Part shown: positions 55,538 to 64,000 of the stretch, in pieces | How the letters are laid out: each line of letters opens with the position of its first letter | Numbering within the stretch: position 1 is the stretch's first letter | DNA from: Pseudomaricurvus hydrocarbonicus | Lineage (GTDB): Bacteria; Pseudomonadota; Gammaproteobacteria; Pseudomonadales; Cellvibrionaceae | Reading direction: 5' to 3' | DNA: 64,000 nt | Assembly (NCBI RefSeq): GCF_011602365.1 | Contig: NZ_JAAONZ010000004.1 | Location: forward strand, 186,001-250,000 | Made by a program: the position numbers and the translations under genes | Notes under the pieces: model-generated | The model's input: only the letters and a program-made list of their open reading frames with translations | What the model was told of the DNA's origin: nothing | The model's database searches: none

Positions 55538-56914
55538 TTACTCCCTCCGCCACTTGGTGCCTTCACGGGAATCTTCAAGCACGACCCCCTGAGCTTTGAG
55601 CTCTTCACGCACCTCATCGGCTCGTGCATAGTTCTTATCAAGTTTGGCCTGCACCCGCTCGGCAATCAGGGCCTCAATGGCCTCCGCTGAAATTTCATCG
55701 GCGTTGCCGCTGTCAGTGAACCATTGCTCCGGGTCTTGCTGTAATAACCCCATTAACTCACCGGCCTTGAGCAGCAACGATTTGTATTGCGGCTTATCAG
55801 CATCGCCGGCCTTGTTCAAATGACGCGCCAGCTGTCGCAGCTCACCCAACGCCACTGGCGTGTTCAAGTCATCCTGCAGGGCGGCGTAAAAAGGTTGTGT
55901 TTTGACATCAACGTCTACGACCGGCACATCTTTGGCCTCGCGCAGAGCGCTGTAAAAAGCGTCCAGACGGGATTTGGTTTCCTCCAGTAAATCCGTAGAA
56001 AAATCCATCTCGGAACGGTACTGTGCAGAGAGCAACGCCGCGCGAATGACCTCGCCTTTGTACTGGGTCAGCAATTCTCGAACGGTGCGGAAATTGCCCA
56101 GGGATTTGGACATCTTCTCACCGCCAATATTGATGTAACCGTTGTGCATCCAGTAACGCACATACTGTTTGCCGTCGTGAGCGCAGCAACTTTGGGCCAC
56201 TTCGTTCTCGTGATGGGGAAACACCAGATCTCGACCGCCACCGTGAATGTCGATGGTTTCCCCCAGATGGGTTTCAATCATCGCGCTGCACTCCAGGTGC
56301 CAACCGGGGCGTCCGTAGCCCCAGGGACTGTCCCAGCCCGGCTCATCACTGCTGGATGGCTTCCACAGTACGAAATCACCGGCGTACCTTTTGTAAGGCG
56401 CGACCTCAACCCGGGCACCGTCGAGCATGTCTTCCAAAGAGCGATTCGATAGTTTTCCGTAATCGTCCATGGACTGAACGGCAAACAACACGTGGCCCTC
56501 GGCCTCATAGGCATGCCCCTTATCGATCAGCCGCTGTACCATGTCCACCATCTGCGGTACGTGATCTGTCGCGTAAGGCACAATCGTTGGCTGCTGGTTA
56601 TTCAGCTGCGCCATATCGTCTTCGAATTCTTTCGCGTAACGTGACGCCAATGTCGAGATCGCCTCACCGTTTTCAGCCGCCGCCTTCATGATCTTGTCAT
56701 CAATATCCGTGATGTTTCGGGCGTAAGTGACTTCAGCGTATTCACTTTGCAACACGCGAAACAAGGTATCAAACACGACCACTGGGCGCGCATTGCCGAT
56801 GTGTACCAGGTTGTAAACCGTCGGACCACACACGTACATTTTAACCTTGTTCGGCTCCAGCGGCTGAAAAGCTTCTTTCTGTCGGGTTTGCGTGTTGTAG
56901 ACGTGTAAACTCAT
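55538..56914 (-). CDS. cysS: Cysteinyl-tRNA synthetase
   Basis: A class I synthetase of 458 residues: [21 protein letters not shown] (HIGH-like motif with zinc cysteine), [10 protein letters not shown] (zinc ligand) and KMSKSLGNF. It charges tRNA-Cys. glnS lies upstream by 106 bp and a CMD-family gene directly downstream, all on minus. Confidence 0.97.
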   Translation of the reverse strand: MSLHVYNTQTRQKEAFQPLEPNKVKMYVCGPTVYNLVHIGNARPVVVFDTLFRVLQSEYAEVTYARNITDIDDKIMKAAAENGEAISTLASRYAKEFEDDMAQLNNQQPTIVPYATDHVPQMVDMVQRLIDKGHAYEAEGHVLFAVQSMDDYGKLSNRSLEDMLDGARVEVAPYKRYAGDFVLWKPSSSDEPGWDSPWGYGRPGWHLECSAMIETHLGETIDIHGGGRDLVFPHHENEVAQSCCAHDGKQYVRYWMHNGYINIGGEKMSKSLGNFRTVRELLTQYKGEVIRAALLSAQYRSEMDFSTDLLEETKSRLDAFYSALREAKDVPVVDVDVKTQPFYAALQDDLNTPVALGELRQLARHLNKAGDADKPQYKSLLLKAGELMGLLQQDPEQWFTDSGNADEISAEAIEALIAERVQAKLDKNYARADEVREELKAQGVVLEDSREGTKWRRE

Positions 56915-57020
56915 TAAATTTCCAAATCTTGTTGGTGATGATTGTCCGCAGCGCCATTTGTCACTGGCTTGCTACTGCGCAGGCCCAAACCTGGGCTGGC
57001 CAGACAGTCTGGCCCCGTGC

Positions 57021-58700
57021 TTAAACCTTGTTCGCCCAATTATCTTTCAGGCCGATGGTCTGGTTAAACACCAGCTTGTCAGCGCTGGCCAATTTACTGT
57101 CCAGGCAAAAATACCCTTCCCGCTCAAATTGATAGGCCTGCTCCACAGCTGCGCTTGCCAGGCTTTTTTCAGCCTTACAACCGGTCAATATTTTCAGCGA
57201 ATCCGGGTTCAAGACATCAAGAAAGTTTTTGTCGCCCGCATCCGGAGCTGCGTCATTAAACAGGCGATCATACAATCTGACCTCGCAATCCAGGCTGTCA
57301 TTGGCATCCACCCAGTGAATCACGCCGCGAGGTTTAATGCCTTCAGGGGGATTTTCACCCACCGTGCCTTCTACCAGGCTGGCAATGACTTCGATGATAT
57401 TGCCCTGCTCGTCTTTCACGGCCTCATCCGCCTTGATGACGTAGGCACCGCGTAAACGTACATACTCTCCCAGCACCAGACGCTTGAACTTTTTACGGGA
57501 CAAACTGGTGTCTTCGGTAAAGTCTGAGCGGTCAATGTAGAGGTCGCGACTGAATGGCAGTTCGCGACTGCCCATTTCGTCGCGATTGGGGTGTACCGCT
57601 TGCGTCATTAGCTGCACTTCAGCATCGGGCATATTGCGGATAGTGACTTTCAGAGGATCCAGCACACACATGGCACGTGGTGCGCAATTGTTCAGGTCAT
57701 CGCGCACACAAAACTCCAGCTGCCCCACATCAATGGTGCTGCCGGATTTGGTGACCCCAATCATGTCACAAAAATTACGCAACGATGCGGGGGTGTAGCC
57801 GCGGCGGCGCATTCCGGAAATGGTCGGCATGCGCGGATCGTTCCAGCCATCCACGTGGCCTTCATCCACCAACTGCTTGAGCTTGCGCTTGGAGGTTACC
57901 GTATAGTTGAGCTCCAGACGTGCAAACTCATACTGAACCGGTTGCGCCGGTACCGGCAGATTTTCGATAAACCACTCATACAGAGGACGGTGGTCGGCAA
58001 ATTCCAGCGTACAAATGGAATGTGTCACCCCCTCAATGGCATCTTCCTGGCCGTGAGCAAAGTCGTAAGTGGGGTAAATGCACCACTTGTCGCCAGTCTG
58101 GTGGTGACTCTGTTTACGGATCCGGTAAAGCATTGGATCGCGCAGATTCATGTTGGAGCTGGTCATGTCGATCTTGGCGCGCAGGGAACAAGCCCCTTCG
58201 TCGTACTCGCCGGCACGCATTTTTTCAAACTCTGTCAGATTTTCGTCAACACTGCGCTCGCGATAGGGGCTGTCTTTGCCCGGTTTGGTAGCCCAGCCAC
58301 GGTGCTCGCGAGCTTCATCGGCGGTCAAATGACATACGTAGGCCTTGCCTTCCCTGATCAGGTGCAGGGCCCACTCGTACAAGGTATCAAAGTAACTGGA
58401 GGCGTAGCGGACGTCGCCGGCCCAGTGAAACCCTAACCAACTGACATCGTCCTTAATGGCATTGACGTATTCCAGCTCTTCTTTCGCCGGGTTGGTGTCA
58501 TCAAAGCGTAAATTACACTCGCCACCGAACGTTTCAGCCAGGCCAAAATTCAGACAGATGGATTTTGCGTGGCCAATGTGCAGATAGCCATTGGGTTCAG
58601 GGGGAAAACGGGTAATCACCTTGGAGGTTTTACCACTCTCCAGATCTTGTTTGATGATTTGCTCAAGAAAATTCAAAGGCTTGCTGGTCGCTTCGCTCAT
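57021..58700 (-). CDS. glnS: Glutaminyl-tRNA synthetase
   Basis: A class I synthetase of 559 residues with [17 protein letters not shown] (HIGH motif near residue 40) and the VTSKRKL (KMSKS-like) loop. Glutaminyl contacts include the DDTNP segment ([11 protein letters not shown]). It starts [23 protein letters not shown], typical for gammaproteobacterial GlnS. cysS follows on the same strand, and ppiB is divergent across 257 bp. Confidence 0.97.
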   Translation of the reverse strand: MSEATSKPLNFLEQIIKQDLESGKTSKVITRFPPEPNGYLHIGHAKSICLNFGLAETFGGECNLRFDDTNPAKEELEYVNAIKDDVSWLGFHWAGDVRYASSYFDTLYEWALHLIREGKAYVCHLTADEAREHRGWATKPGKDSPYRERSVDENLTEFEKMRAGEYDEGACSLRAKIDMTSSNMNLRDPMLYRIRKQSHHQTGDKWCIYPTYDFAHGQEDAIEGVTHSICTLEFADHRPLYEWFIENLPVPAQPVQYEFARLELNYTVTSKRKLKQLVDEGHVDGWNDPRMPTISGMRRRGYTPASLRNFCDMIGVTKSGSTIDVGQLEFCVRDDLNNCAPRAMCVLDPLKVTIRNMPDAEVQLMTQAVHPNRDEMGSRELPFSRDLYIDRSDFTEDTSLSRKKFKRLVLGEYVRLRGAYVIKADEAVKDEQGNIIEVIASLVEGTVGENPPEGIKPRGVIHWVDANDSLDCEVRLYDRLFNDAAPDAGDKNFLDVLNPDSLKILTGCKAEKSLASAAVEQAYQFEREGYFCLDSKLASADKLVFNQTIGLKDNWANKV

Positions 58701-58957
58701 GCTGTTACTTCAATCCCCTAGTGGCTGCGGTGAGCCCTGTCCAAAATATCGACTCCGGCGGTCAAGATACGATCAAGCCCAAGAATAGGTTTAAGGAGGC
58801 CATACTCCCGCCGGCAAATCGTGTATTATAGCCGTCTCGACGTGCTCTAAGCACCCACCAAATAAAGATTTTTTGCTGTCTCGCACGTCCCTCCGGGTTG
58901 CGTCAAGCAGCGGCATTCAAAACCCCCTTACAAGGGCAGTTTTCTCAGGAGACAACC

Positions 58958-59452
58958 ATGATCACACTGCACACCAATTACGGCGACATCAAACTGGCAC
59001 TGGACTTTGAAAAAGCCCCCAAGACAGCCGCCAACTTCAAGCAATACGCCGAAGACGGCTTCTATGAAGGCACCATTTTCCACCGCATCATCGATAACTT
59101 CATGATCCAGGGCGGCGGCTTTACAGAAGACATGGTCCAGAAAGAAACCCGTGAAACCATCGAAAACGAGGCCGACAACGGCCTGAAAAATGACATGTAC
59201 ACTGTGGCTATGGCCCGCACCATGGACCCGCACAGTGCCACCGCTCAGTTTTTCATCAACGTCAAAGACAACGACTTTCTCAATCACAGCGGCAAGAACG
59301 CCCAGGGTTGGGGTTACTGCGTATTCGGTAAAGTGGTTGAGGGCACAGCAGTGGTCGACAAAATCAAAGCGGTTAGCACCACCATGGTGAGCGGTCACCA
59401 GGACGTACCTGCTCAGCCGGTCACCATCGACAAGGTTACCGTAGAAGGCTAA
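58958..59452 (+). CDS. ppiB: Peptidyl-prolyl cis-trans isomerase B (cyclophilin)
   Basis: A 164-residue cytoplasmic cyclophilin: [26 protein letters not shown], then [14 protein letters not shown] and [21 protein letters not shown]. Start 58958 is chosen because AGGAGA lies five bases upstream, and it gives the length of the Escherichia coli protein. A TATTAT box lies near 58825 in the divergent glnS/ppiB spacer. lpxH follows by 95 bp. Confidence 0.96.
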   Translation: MITLHTNYGDIKLALDFEKAPKTAANFKQYAEDGFYEGTIFHRIIDNFMIQGGGFTEDMVQKETRETIENEADNGLKNDMYTVAMARTMDPHSATAQFFINVKDNDFLNHSGKNAQGWGYCVFGKVVEGTAVVDKIKAVSTTMVSGHQDVPAQPVTIDKVTVEG

Positions 59453-59547
59453 TCGCCGTTTGGGGTTCCCGGCATCAGCCCTGAACCCCGACACTCCCTG
59501 CCCTTCCCTAGCCTGTATACCACGTCAACAACAGCCTTGCCCACATC

Positions 59548-60303
59548 ATGACCACACTGTTTATTTCTGACTTACACCTGGATGCCAGCCGCCCGGACAT
59601 TACCGGAGCCTTTGAGCGGTTTATGACCCAGATCGCCCCCAGCGCCGACGCGCTCTATATCCTGGGGGATTTTTTTGAAGCCTGGATTGGCGACGATGAC
59701 CGCAACGACTTCAATCAGCACATCGTCAATCTGCTGAAACGCTATACCGACAGCGGTAAATCCTTGTTCCTGATGGTTGGCAACCGCGATTTTTTACTGG
59801 GAGAGGAGTTCGCCCGGCAGTGTGGAGCGACTCTGCTGGATGATCCGACCCGCATTGACCTTTACGGTACCGCAACGCTGTTAATGCACGGAGACAGCCT
59901 GTGCACCAAGGATGAGGAATACATGGCGTTTCGTCTGCAGGCACGCTCCACACAATGGCAACAGCAATTACTTGCCCAGCCTATTGAAGCCCGCAGGGCC
60001 CTTGCCAGGCAGTTGCGTGAACAAAGTAAATCCATGACCAGCCTGAAAGCCGAGGACATCATGGACGTAACGGCCAGTGAAGTCCTTCGTGAGATGGAAG
60101 ACCATCGGGTCACCCGCATGATCCATGGCCACACGCACCGCCCCGACCGGCACTCGATTAAACTGACAGGCAGCGAGGGGGAGCGCATCGTACTGGGCGA
60201 CTGGCACGATCACCTCTGGTGGCTGGAAGCAGAGCCATCGGGCAGCCTGCAGCAACATAAACGCCCCATCGACCAGCCGAACCTGCTCGTCTCAACTTCG
60301 TAA
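59548..60303 (+). CDS. lpxH: UDP-2,3-diacylglucosamine hydrolase LpxH
   Basis: Calcineurin-type metallophosphoesterase of lipid A synthesis. The 251-residue protein has the metal-site motifs ISDLHLD, GDFFEAWIGDD, GNRDF, MHGDS and MIHGHTHRP. A helical-insert region (QLREQSKSMTSLKAEDIMD) is typical of LpxH. It follows ppiB and precedes trmO by 12 bp, so it is co-transcribed with trmO. Confidence 0.95.
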   Translation: MTTLFISDLHLDASRPDITGAFERFMTQIAPSADALYILGDFFEAWIGDDDRNDFNQHIVNLLKRYTDSGKSLFLMVGNRDFLLGEEFARQCGATLLDDPTRIDLYGTATLLMHGDSLCTKDEEYMAFRLQARSTQWQQQLLAQPIEARRALARQLREQSKSMTSLKAEDIMDVTASEVLREMEDHRVTRMIHGHTHRPDRHSIKLTGSEGERIVLGDWHDHLWWLEAEPSGSLQQHKRPIDQPNLLVSTS

Positions 60304-60314
60304 CCCCTGTTGCC

Positions 60315-61061
60315 GTGAACTCACCGACTGACCACAAGCTGTGCCCTTATCATTTCGAGCCCATAGGCTGGGTGCACAGCCCGTACAAAGAAAAATTTGC
60401 CATCCCCCGCCAACCCGGATTGGTGACCGCAGCACAGTCTCATATCAGGCTGCGCAGCGACTGTAATCGGGAAGAAATTCTGCGCGGGCTGTCCGGTTTC
60501 AGTCACCTCTGGCTGGTCTTTGTCTTCCACGAAGCCCTGCGTGCCGACTGGAAACCCATGGTCCGGCCACCCAGACTGGGCGGCAACCAAAAAGTCGGGG
60601 TATTTGCCAGCCGCAGCCCGTTTCGGCCCAACCCCATCGGTCTTTCGGTGGTGACGCTGGAAGACATCAAACAGGTCAACGGCCAGTGGCAAGTTCACAT
60701 CGGTGGTGGTGACCTGTTGGATCAGACCCCGATTCTGGACATTAAGCCCTATATCCCGTACGCGGATTCCCACCCGGATGCGCGGGGCGACTACGCTCAG
60801 GAAGCTCCAGTGACTCTGGACAAAATTGAGTTTAGCGCGCTGGCCAGCGAGCAGATCACCCACCTTGAACAGAAGTACCCTCGCCTTCACACCCTGATTA
60901 CGCAGGTTTTAAGCCAGCAGCCAGAGCCGGCCTATCACAACACCAACGCTTGTGCGCACACAGCAGCCAGGGTTTATGGCATGGCGCTCTACGACCTGAA
61001 CGTCAGGTGGGTCCGTCAGCAGGAAGGCCTCGTCGTCACGGAGGTGACGCCGCTGGGCTGA
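60315..61061 (+). CDS. trmO: tRNA N6-threonylcarbamoyladenosine-37 methyltransferase TrmO
   Basis: The 248-residue protein has the TsaA/YaeB pattern PIGWVHSPYKEKFAIPRQPGLV, GFSHLWLVFVFH and VGVFASRSPFRPNPIGLSVV. It methylates t6A37 of tRNA-Thr using SAM, with a beta-barrel fold. The start is GTG at 60315, 12 bp after lpxH. The C-terminal 60 residues are variable. Confidence 0.92.
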   Translation: MNSPTDHKLCPYHFEPIGWVHSPYKEKFAIPRQPGLVTAAQSHIRLRSDCNREEILRGLSGFSHLWLVFVFHEALRADWKPMVRPPRLGGNQKVGVFASRSPFRPNPIGLSVVTLEDIKQVNGQWQVHIGGGDLLDQTPILDIKPYIPYADSHPDARGDYAQEAPVTLDKIEFSALASEQITHLEQKYPRLHTLITQVLSQQPEPAYHNTNACAHTAARVYGMALYDLNVRWVRQQEGLVVTEVTPLG

Positions 61062-61184
61062 GTGCCCAGCCTGTCTGGCTCTTGCTTACCGCAAATCACT
61101 CCCTGGCTGACCACCCCGCAGTTTCGTTTGAAGGCCCGCAGCCCGGTTCTATCACCTGCCCTCTTCTGTCGCTTGATAGCCCGC

Positions 61185-62054
61185 TCAACCTTGCATGCTG
61201 GCGATGGCTGCCGCGATCGCCAGAGTCCGTTTAGCTTCTTCTACATGCAGGTTTTCCACCAACTTGCCATCCACAACCACAACCCCCTTGCCCTCGGATT
61301 CGGCCTGGGTGAAGGCCGCAATAATACGCTCGGCACGATCGACTTCCTGGGGTTCAGGCCCAAACACTTCATTGGTCACCGCAATCTGATTCGGGTGAAT
61401 CAGGGTTTTACCATCGAACCCCAGATTTCGGCCTTGCTCGCAGATTAAGCGCAAACTTTCCTGGTCGTGCAAATCCAGATGCACACCGTCCAGGGCATCC
61501 AGACCATTCAGGCGAGCAGCCAAGACACACTCACTCAGCGCGACAATAAACCCGATGCGGTCCGGGGTATGGGGAATACGCATCTCTTTGGCCAAATCCG
61601 ACGTCCCCATCATCAACAGACTCAAGCGAGGATGCGAGGCGGCGATGGCCTGAACATTCACCAGCCCCCTGGGCGTTTCAATCATCGCCCAAACCGTGAC
61701 GGATTCATCCGCGCCCCCCCGATTTAACAGCTCAACCACGCGCAGCACCTGCTCTGGCGATTCCACCTTAGGAACACAAACTGCTGCAACCGGAGCGCTG
61801 GCCACGGCCAGTATGTCGTCCTCAGACCACGGAGTGTCCAGACCATTAACCCGAATGACCATCTCCCGGTAACCGTACCCCCCGGCTTTTACGGCATCGA
61901 CCACCTGCGCTCGGGCGGCTATTTTTTGCTCCGGCGCCACCGCATCTTCCAAATCCAATACCAGTGTGTCAGCCGCTAACGTTTTGGCTTTCTCCAGTGC
62001 CCGGCTGTTGGAACCTGGCATATAAAGCACTGAGCGACGAGGTCTTATATTCAT
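61185..62054 (-). CDS. CitE-like HpcH/HpaI aldolase/lyase
   Basis: A 289-residue TIM-barrel lyase: RRSVLYMPGSNSRALEKAKTLAADTLVLDLEDAVAP (CoA/metal site) and WAMIETPRGLVNVQAIA. The segment GFDGKTLIHPNQIAVTNEVF binds CoA. Related enzymes cleave citryl-, citramalyl- or malyl-CoA, and many stand-alone CitE-like proteins have other substrates. It lies next to, but not divergent from, a LysR regulator 145 bp upstream. Confidence 0.85.
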   Translation of the reverse strand: MNIRPRRSVLYMPGSNSRALEKAKTLAADTLVLDLEDAVAPEQKIAARAQVVDAVKAGGYGYREMVIRVNGLDTPWSEDDILAVASAPVAAVCVPKVESPEQVLRVVELLNRGGADESVTVWAMIETPRGLVNVQAIAASHPRLSLLMMGTSDLAKEMRIPHTPDRIGFIVALSECVLAARLNGLDALDGVHLDLHDQESLRLICEQGRNLGFDGKTLIHPNQIAVTNEVFGPEPQEVDRAERIIAAFTQAESEGKGVVVVDGKLVENLHVEEAKRTLAIAAAIASMQG

Positions 62055-62199
62055 ACTTTTCTCATTTAAATCAACTAGCTGGAAAGTGGCCTTAAAGCAA
62101 AATCAGGCGACAAGTTCATGTGGTTTCTATTTTGATGCAAGAGCGGTCGCCATGTCGACTCTGACGGACACCAAGGTGTAAAGCCCAGGCACTAATGCT

Positions 62200-63111
62200 T
62201 CAACTTTTCAGTTTGTGGTCTGAGACCAGCAGTATTTCATTGCGCAACCAGCGCTGAGCGGTGTCGCCGTCACTGAACGGATGCCAGAGCATATCAATGG
62301 TGAATTGGCCCGGGTCAAAATTCATCGGCAAAGCCTTGACTGGCAGACGCTCACTAAAATAGTCGGCATAACTGCCGGCAATGACCATCGCGTATTGGCT
62401 CTCGGCCACCAACATGGCCCCGGAGGTATAGGTGCTCACCACTACCGAGATATCCCGCTGGACATTTTTTTGATCGAGCCAGTGGTCCACCATGCCCCGG
62501 CGGCCGCTGTTACTGACCCACACAAACTGAAGAGCCAGAAAATCCTTTAAGCTCAGGGACTGCTTCGGGCACGGGTGATCCCGGGCAACCAAACACACCA
62601 GTTTATCGGTGCGTAACGATTGCCGGTTAAAGCGGGATGGAACGTCCAAAAAGCGACCGACGGCCAGATCCACACTGCCCTGTTCCAGGCCTTTTTCAGG
62701 GGTTTCAGGTCCCAGGTGATGGACAGCAATCGAAATGGAGGGAGCAATCTTTTTCCACCGCGGCAATAACCGGCTCAGCAACTCCACCCCGATAAAATCC
62801 GGTGCCGCCAGCGTGAAACGTCTGCGAATCTGACTGGGGTCAAAGGCATTTGTAGGCAATAACGCCCCTTCCAGCTTCCGCAACCCCTCTTTGATTGGTG
62901 CTTTGAGCGACAGTGCCCGCTCCGTCGGCTCCATCCCCTGCCTGGTCCTGACCAGCAAGGGGTCATCCAGTAAACGCCGCAAGCGCGCCAGGGCGTTACT
63001 CACGGCCGGCTGGGTCAAAGACAGCTGCTGTGCAGTTAATGAAACACTGCGGGTTTCCATCAGGCTATCGAAGGTTTTCAATAAGTTAAGGTCAAATGAC
63101 TGTAATGACAT
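62200..63111 (-). CDS. LysR-family transcriptional regulator
   Basis: A 303-residue regulator with an N-terminal winged helix (FDLNLLKTFDSLMETRSVSLTAQQLSLTQPAVSNALARLRRLLDDPLLVR) and a periplasmic-binding-protein-like effector domain. It is closest in type to NahR/NodD-like members that begin LNLLKTFDSLM. The divergent neighbour is an iron alcohol dehydrogenase, 276 bp away, with an inverted repeat of the T-N11-A kind at 63202-63218. Confidence 0.93.
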   Translation of the reverse strand: MSLQSFDLNLLKTFDSLMETRSVSLTAQQLSLTQPAVSNALARLRRLLDDPLLVRTRQGMEPTERALSLKAPIKEGLRKLEGALLPTNAFDPSQIRRRFTLAAPDFIGVELLSRLLPRWKKIAPSISIAVHHLGPETPEKGLEQGSVDLAVGRFLDVPSRFNRQSLRTDKLVCLVARDHPCPKQSLSLKDFLALQFVWVSNSGRRGMVDHWLDQKNVQRDISVVVSTYTSGAMLVAESQYAMVIAGSYADYFSERLPVKALPMNFDPGQFTIDMLWHPFSDGDTAQRWLRNEILLVSDHKLKS

Positions 63112-63201
63112 ACTCTGGCCAGCTGTTGAGATTTAATTTGAGGACATTTTGCCCTCAGGCATTATTTATTTTGCTTATAAGGGTATTTTAAATATAAATT
63201 T

Positions 63202-63218
63202 TTCATATACAACATGAA
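63202..63218 (+). promoter_or_regulatory. Candidate LysR-type box
   Basis: TTCAT-N7-ATGAA, a dyad that fits the T-N11-A pattern, lies within the AT-rich 63112-63387 divergent region, about 90 bases from the regulator start and 170 from the dehydrogenase start. Confidence 0.45.
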
Positions 63219-63387
63219 TTGGCACAATGCCCAACGCCAGAACCGCCGGTGCAGTGGGTCCCCGGCCAGATTTAAGCGATGCCACGGTGCGGGCAGTGTC
63301 AATTAACAGTATACAGCGACTGGCCAGTCATGATCACAACCACCGCCCGCCGCACGCCACCAAGCAGGCAATACAGAGAGCTCAGAC

Positions 63388-64000
63388 ATGAATAACTTCA
63401 GTTTCACCACAACCAAGACGCTCATCAATGCCCCAGGCAGTCTGAATGACTTGGCCACTCACTGCGAGGCTCTTGGGGTACAGCGGCCCCTCATTGTCAC
63501 GGATCAGGGAATCGTCGGCGCTGGTCTGCTGGAACAGCTGGAAACGGTCATTAAGGCCAGCAATCTGGCCCACGCAGTCTATGACCAGGTTGTCGCTGAC
63601 CCGGCTGAAGCGATTGTTTTTGCCGCACTCAAAGTGGCTAAACAGCATCAGGCGGATGGCATTATCGGATTTGGCGGCGGAAGTTCCATGGACACTGCCA
63701 AGCTCATTGCGTTACTGGCCCGCTCGGAGGAAAAACTGGAGGACATTTACGGAGTTGATCAGGTCAAAGGGCAACGCCTGCCGCTGATGTTGATACCCAC
63801 CACGGCCGGAACCGGTTCCGAAGTCACTGCGGTGGCCATCATTACCACCGGTGAAACCACTAAAGCCGGTGTCGTGTCCCCCGTTCTGCTGCCCGACATT
63901 GCCCTGCTCGACGCCGAATTAACACGCGGCTTACCGCCTCATGTCACAGCCGCTACGGGCATAGACGCCATGGTTCACGCCATTGAAGCCTACACCAGCG
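63388..64000 (+). CDS. Iron-containing alcohol dehydrogenase (partial)
   Basis: The first 204 residues of a group III dehydrogenase; the gene runs off the window. Visible are FTTTKTLINAPGSLNDLA, the NAD site GIIGFGGGSSMDTAKLIA, IPTTAGTGSEVTAVAIIT and ATGIDAMVHAIEAYTS. The last holds part of the iron-binding motif. The ATG is preceded by GAGAGC. It is divergent from the LysR gene and near the CitE-like gene, suggesting one catabolic unit. Confidence 0.92.
   Translation, partial: MNNFSFTTTKTLINAPGSLNDLATHCEALGVQRPLIVTDQGIVGAGLLEQLETVIKASNLAHAVYDQVVADPAEAIVFAALKVAKQHQADGIIGFGGGSSMDTAKLIALLARSEEKLEDIYGVDQVKGQRLPLMLIPTTAGTGSEVTAVAIITTGETTKAGVVSPVLLPDIALLDAELTRGLPPHVTAATGIDAMVHAIEAYTS

Overview
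The window is chromosomal DNA of a gammaproteobacterium, most likely from the broad Pseudomonas/Oceanospirillum/Cellvibrio-type assemblage. Base composition is moderate and even. The gene set (tig-clpP-clpX, fadBA, FabY-type initiating ketosynthase, rsuA, rsmC, hemB, cysS, glnS, ppiB, lpxH, trmO) is typical of free-living, aerobic, probably marine members. The exact genus cannot be read from the sequence. No phage, insertion sequence, CRISPR array, rRNA or complete integrative element was seen.

Region by region. 0-4.1 kb: tig, clpP and clpX on the minus strand behind a tRNA-Leu(UAG). 4.3-13.6 kb: a TraB/GumN-like secreted protein, a phosphomannose-isomerase-like cupin, the fadBA beta-oxidation operon with its promoter, a 41-residue small gene, an XRE-cupin regulator and the FAS-II initiator FabY, divergent from a GlxA-type AraC regulator. 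14.6-22.6 kb: a methyltransferase, Hsp20, ThpR, an orphan modBC, a YfcH-like epimerase, a coiled-coil exported protein, a universal stress protein and an HPF-like ribosome factor. 22.8-29 kb: glpK, a Pro-Arg-His tRNA operon, folD and an RNA-modification cluster (truC-like, rsuA, rsmC). 29-32 kb: the two-gene, three-domain AmmeMemoRadiSam system. 32-42 kb: small metabolic and hypothetical genes (PpnP, an RluA-type synthase, a hexapeptide acyltransferase, a nitronate monooxygenase, NdpA/YejK) and a structured intergenic element. 42-47 kb: a MoxR/CoxE-type pair, an MscS channel, a Nudix hydrolase and a bacterial voltage-gated channel with an unusually acidic selectivity filter. 47-53.4 kb: a three-gene MukB-like condensin operon (MksF-MksE-MksB, equivalent to JetA-JetB-JetC) without the nuclease subunit. 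53.5-61 kb: two DUF3012 paralogues, then glnS, cysS, a carboxymuconolactone-decarboxylase-like gene and hemB on minus, with ppiB, lpxH and trmO on plus. 61-64 kb: a CitE-like lyase, a LysR regulator and a truncated iron-dependent alcohol dehydrogenase.

The tig-clpP-clpX, tRNA-folD and cysS-glnS-ppiB-lpxH groups form one nearly contiguous block in Pseudomonas aeruginosa. Here they are separated by about 20 kb and 30 kb of other genes, and those stretches hold most of the unusual content.

The observations most worth a second look are the Memo-AMMECR1 fusion opposite its radical-SAM partner, the condensin operon lacking JetD/MksG, the channel with a TFEDWTD filter, a 151-bp element closed by a 16-bp interrupted terminal stem just after a -10-like box, and several short tandem repeats, one of which rewrites a protein C-terminus.
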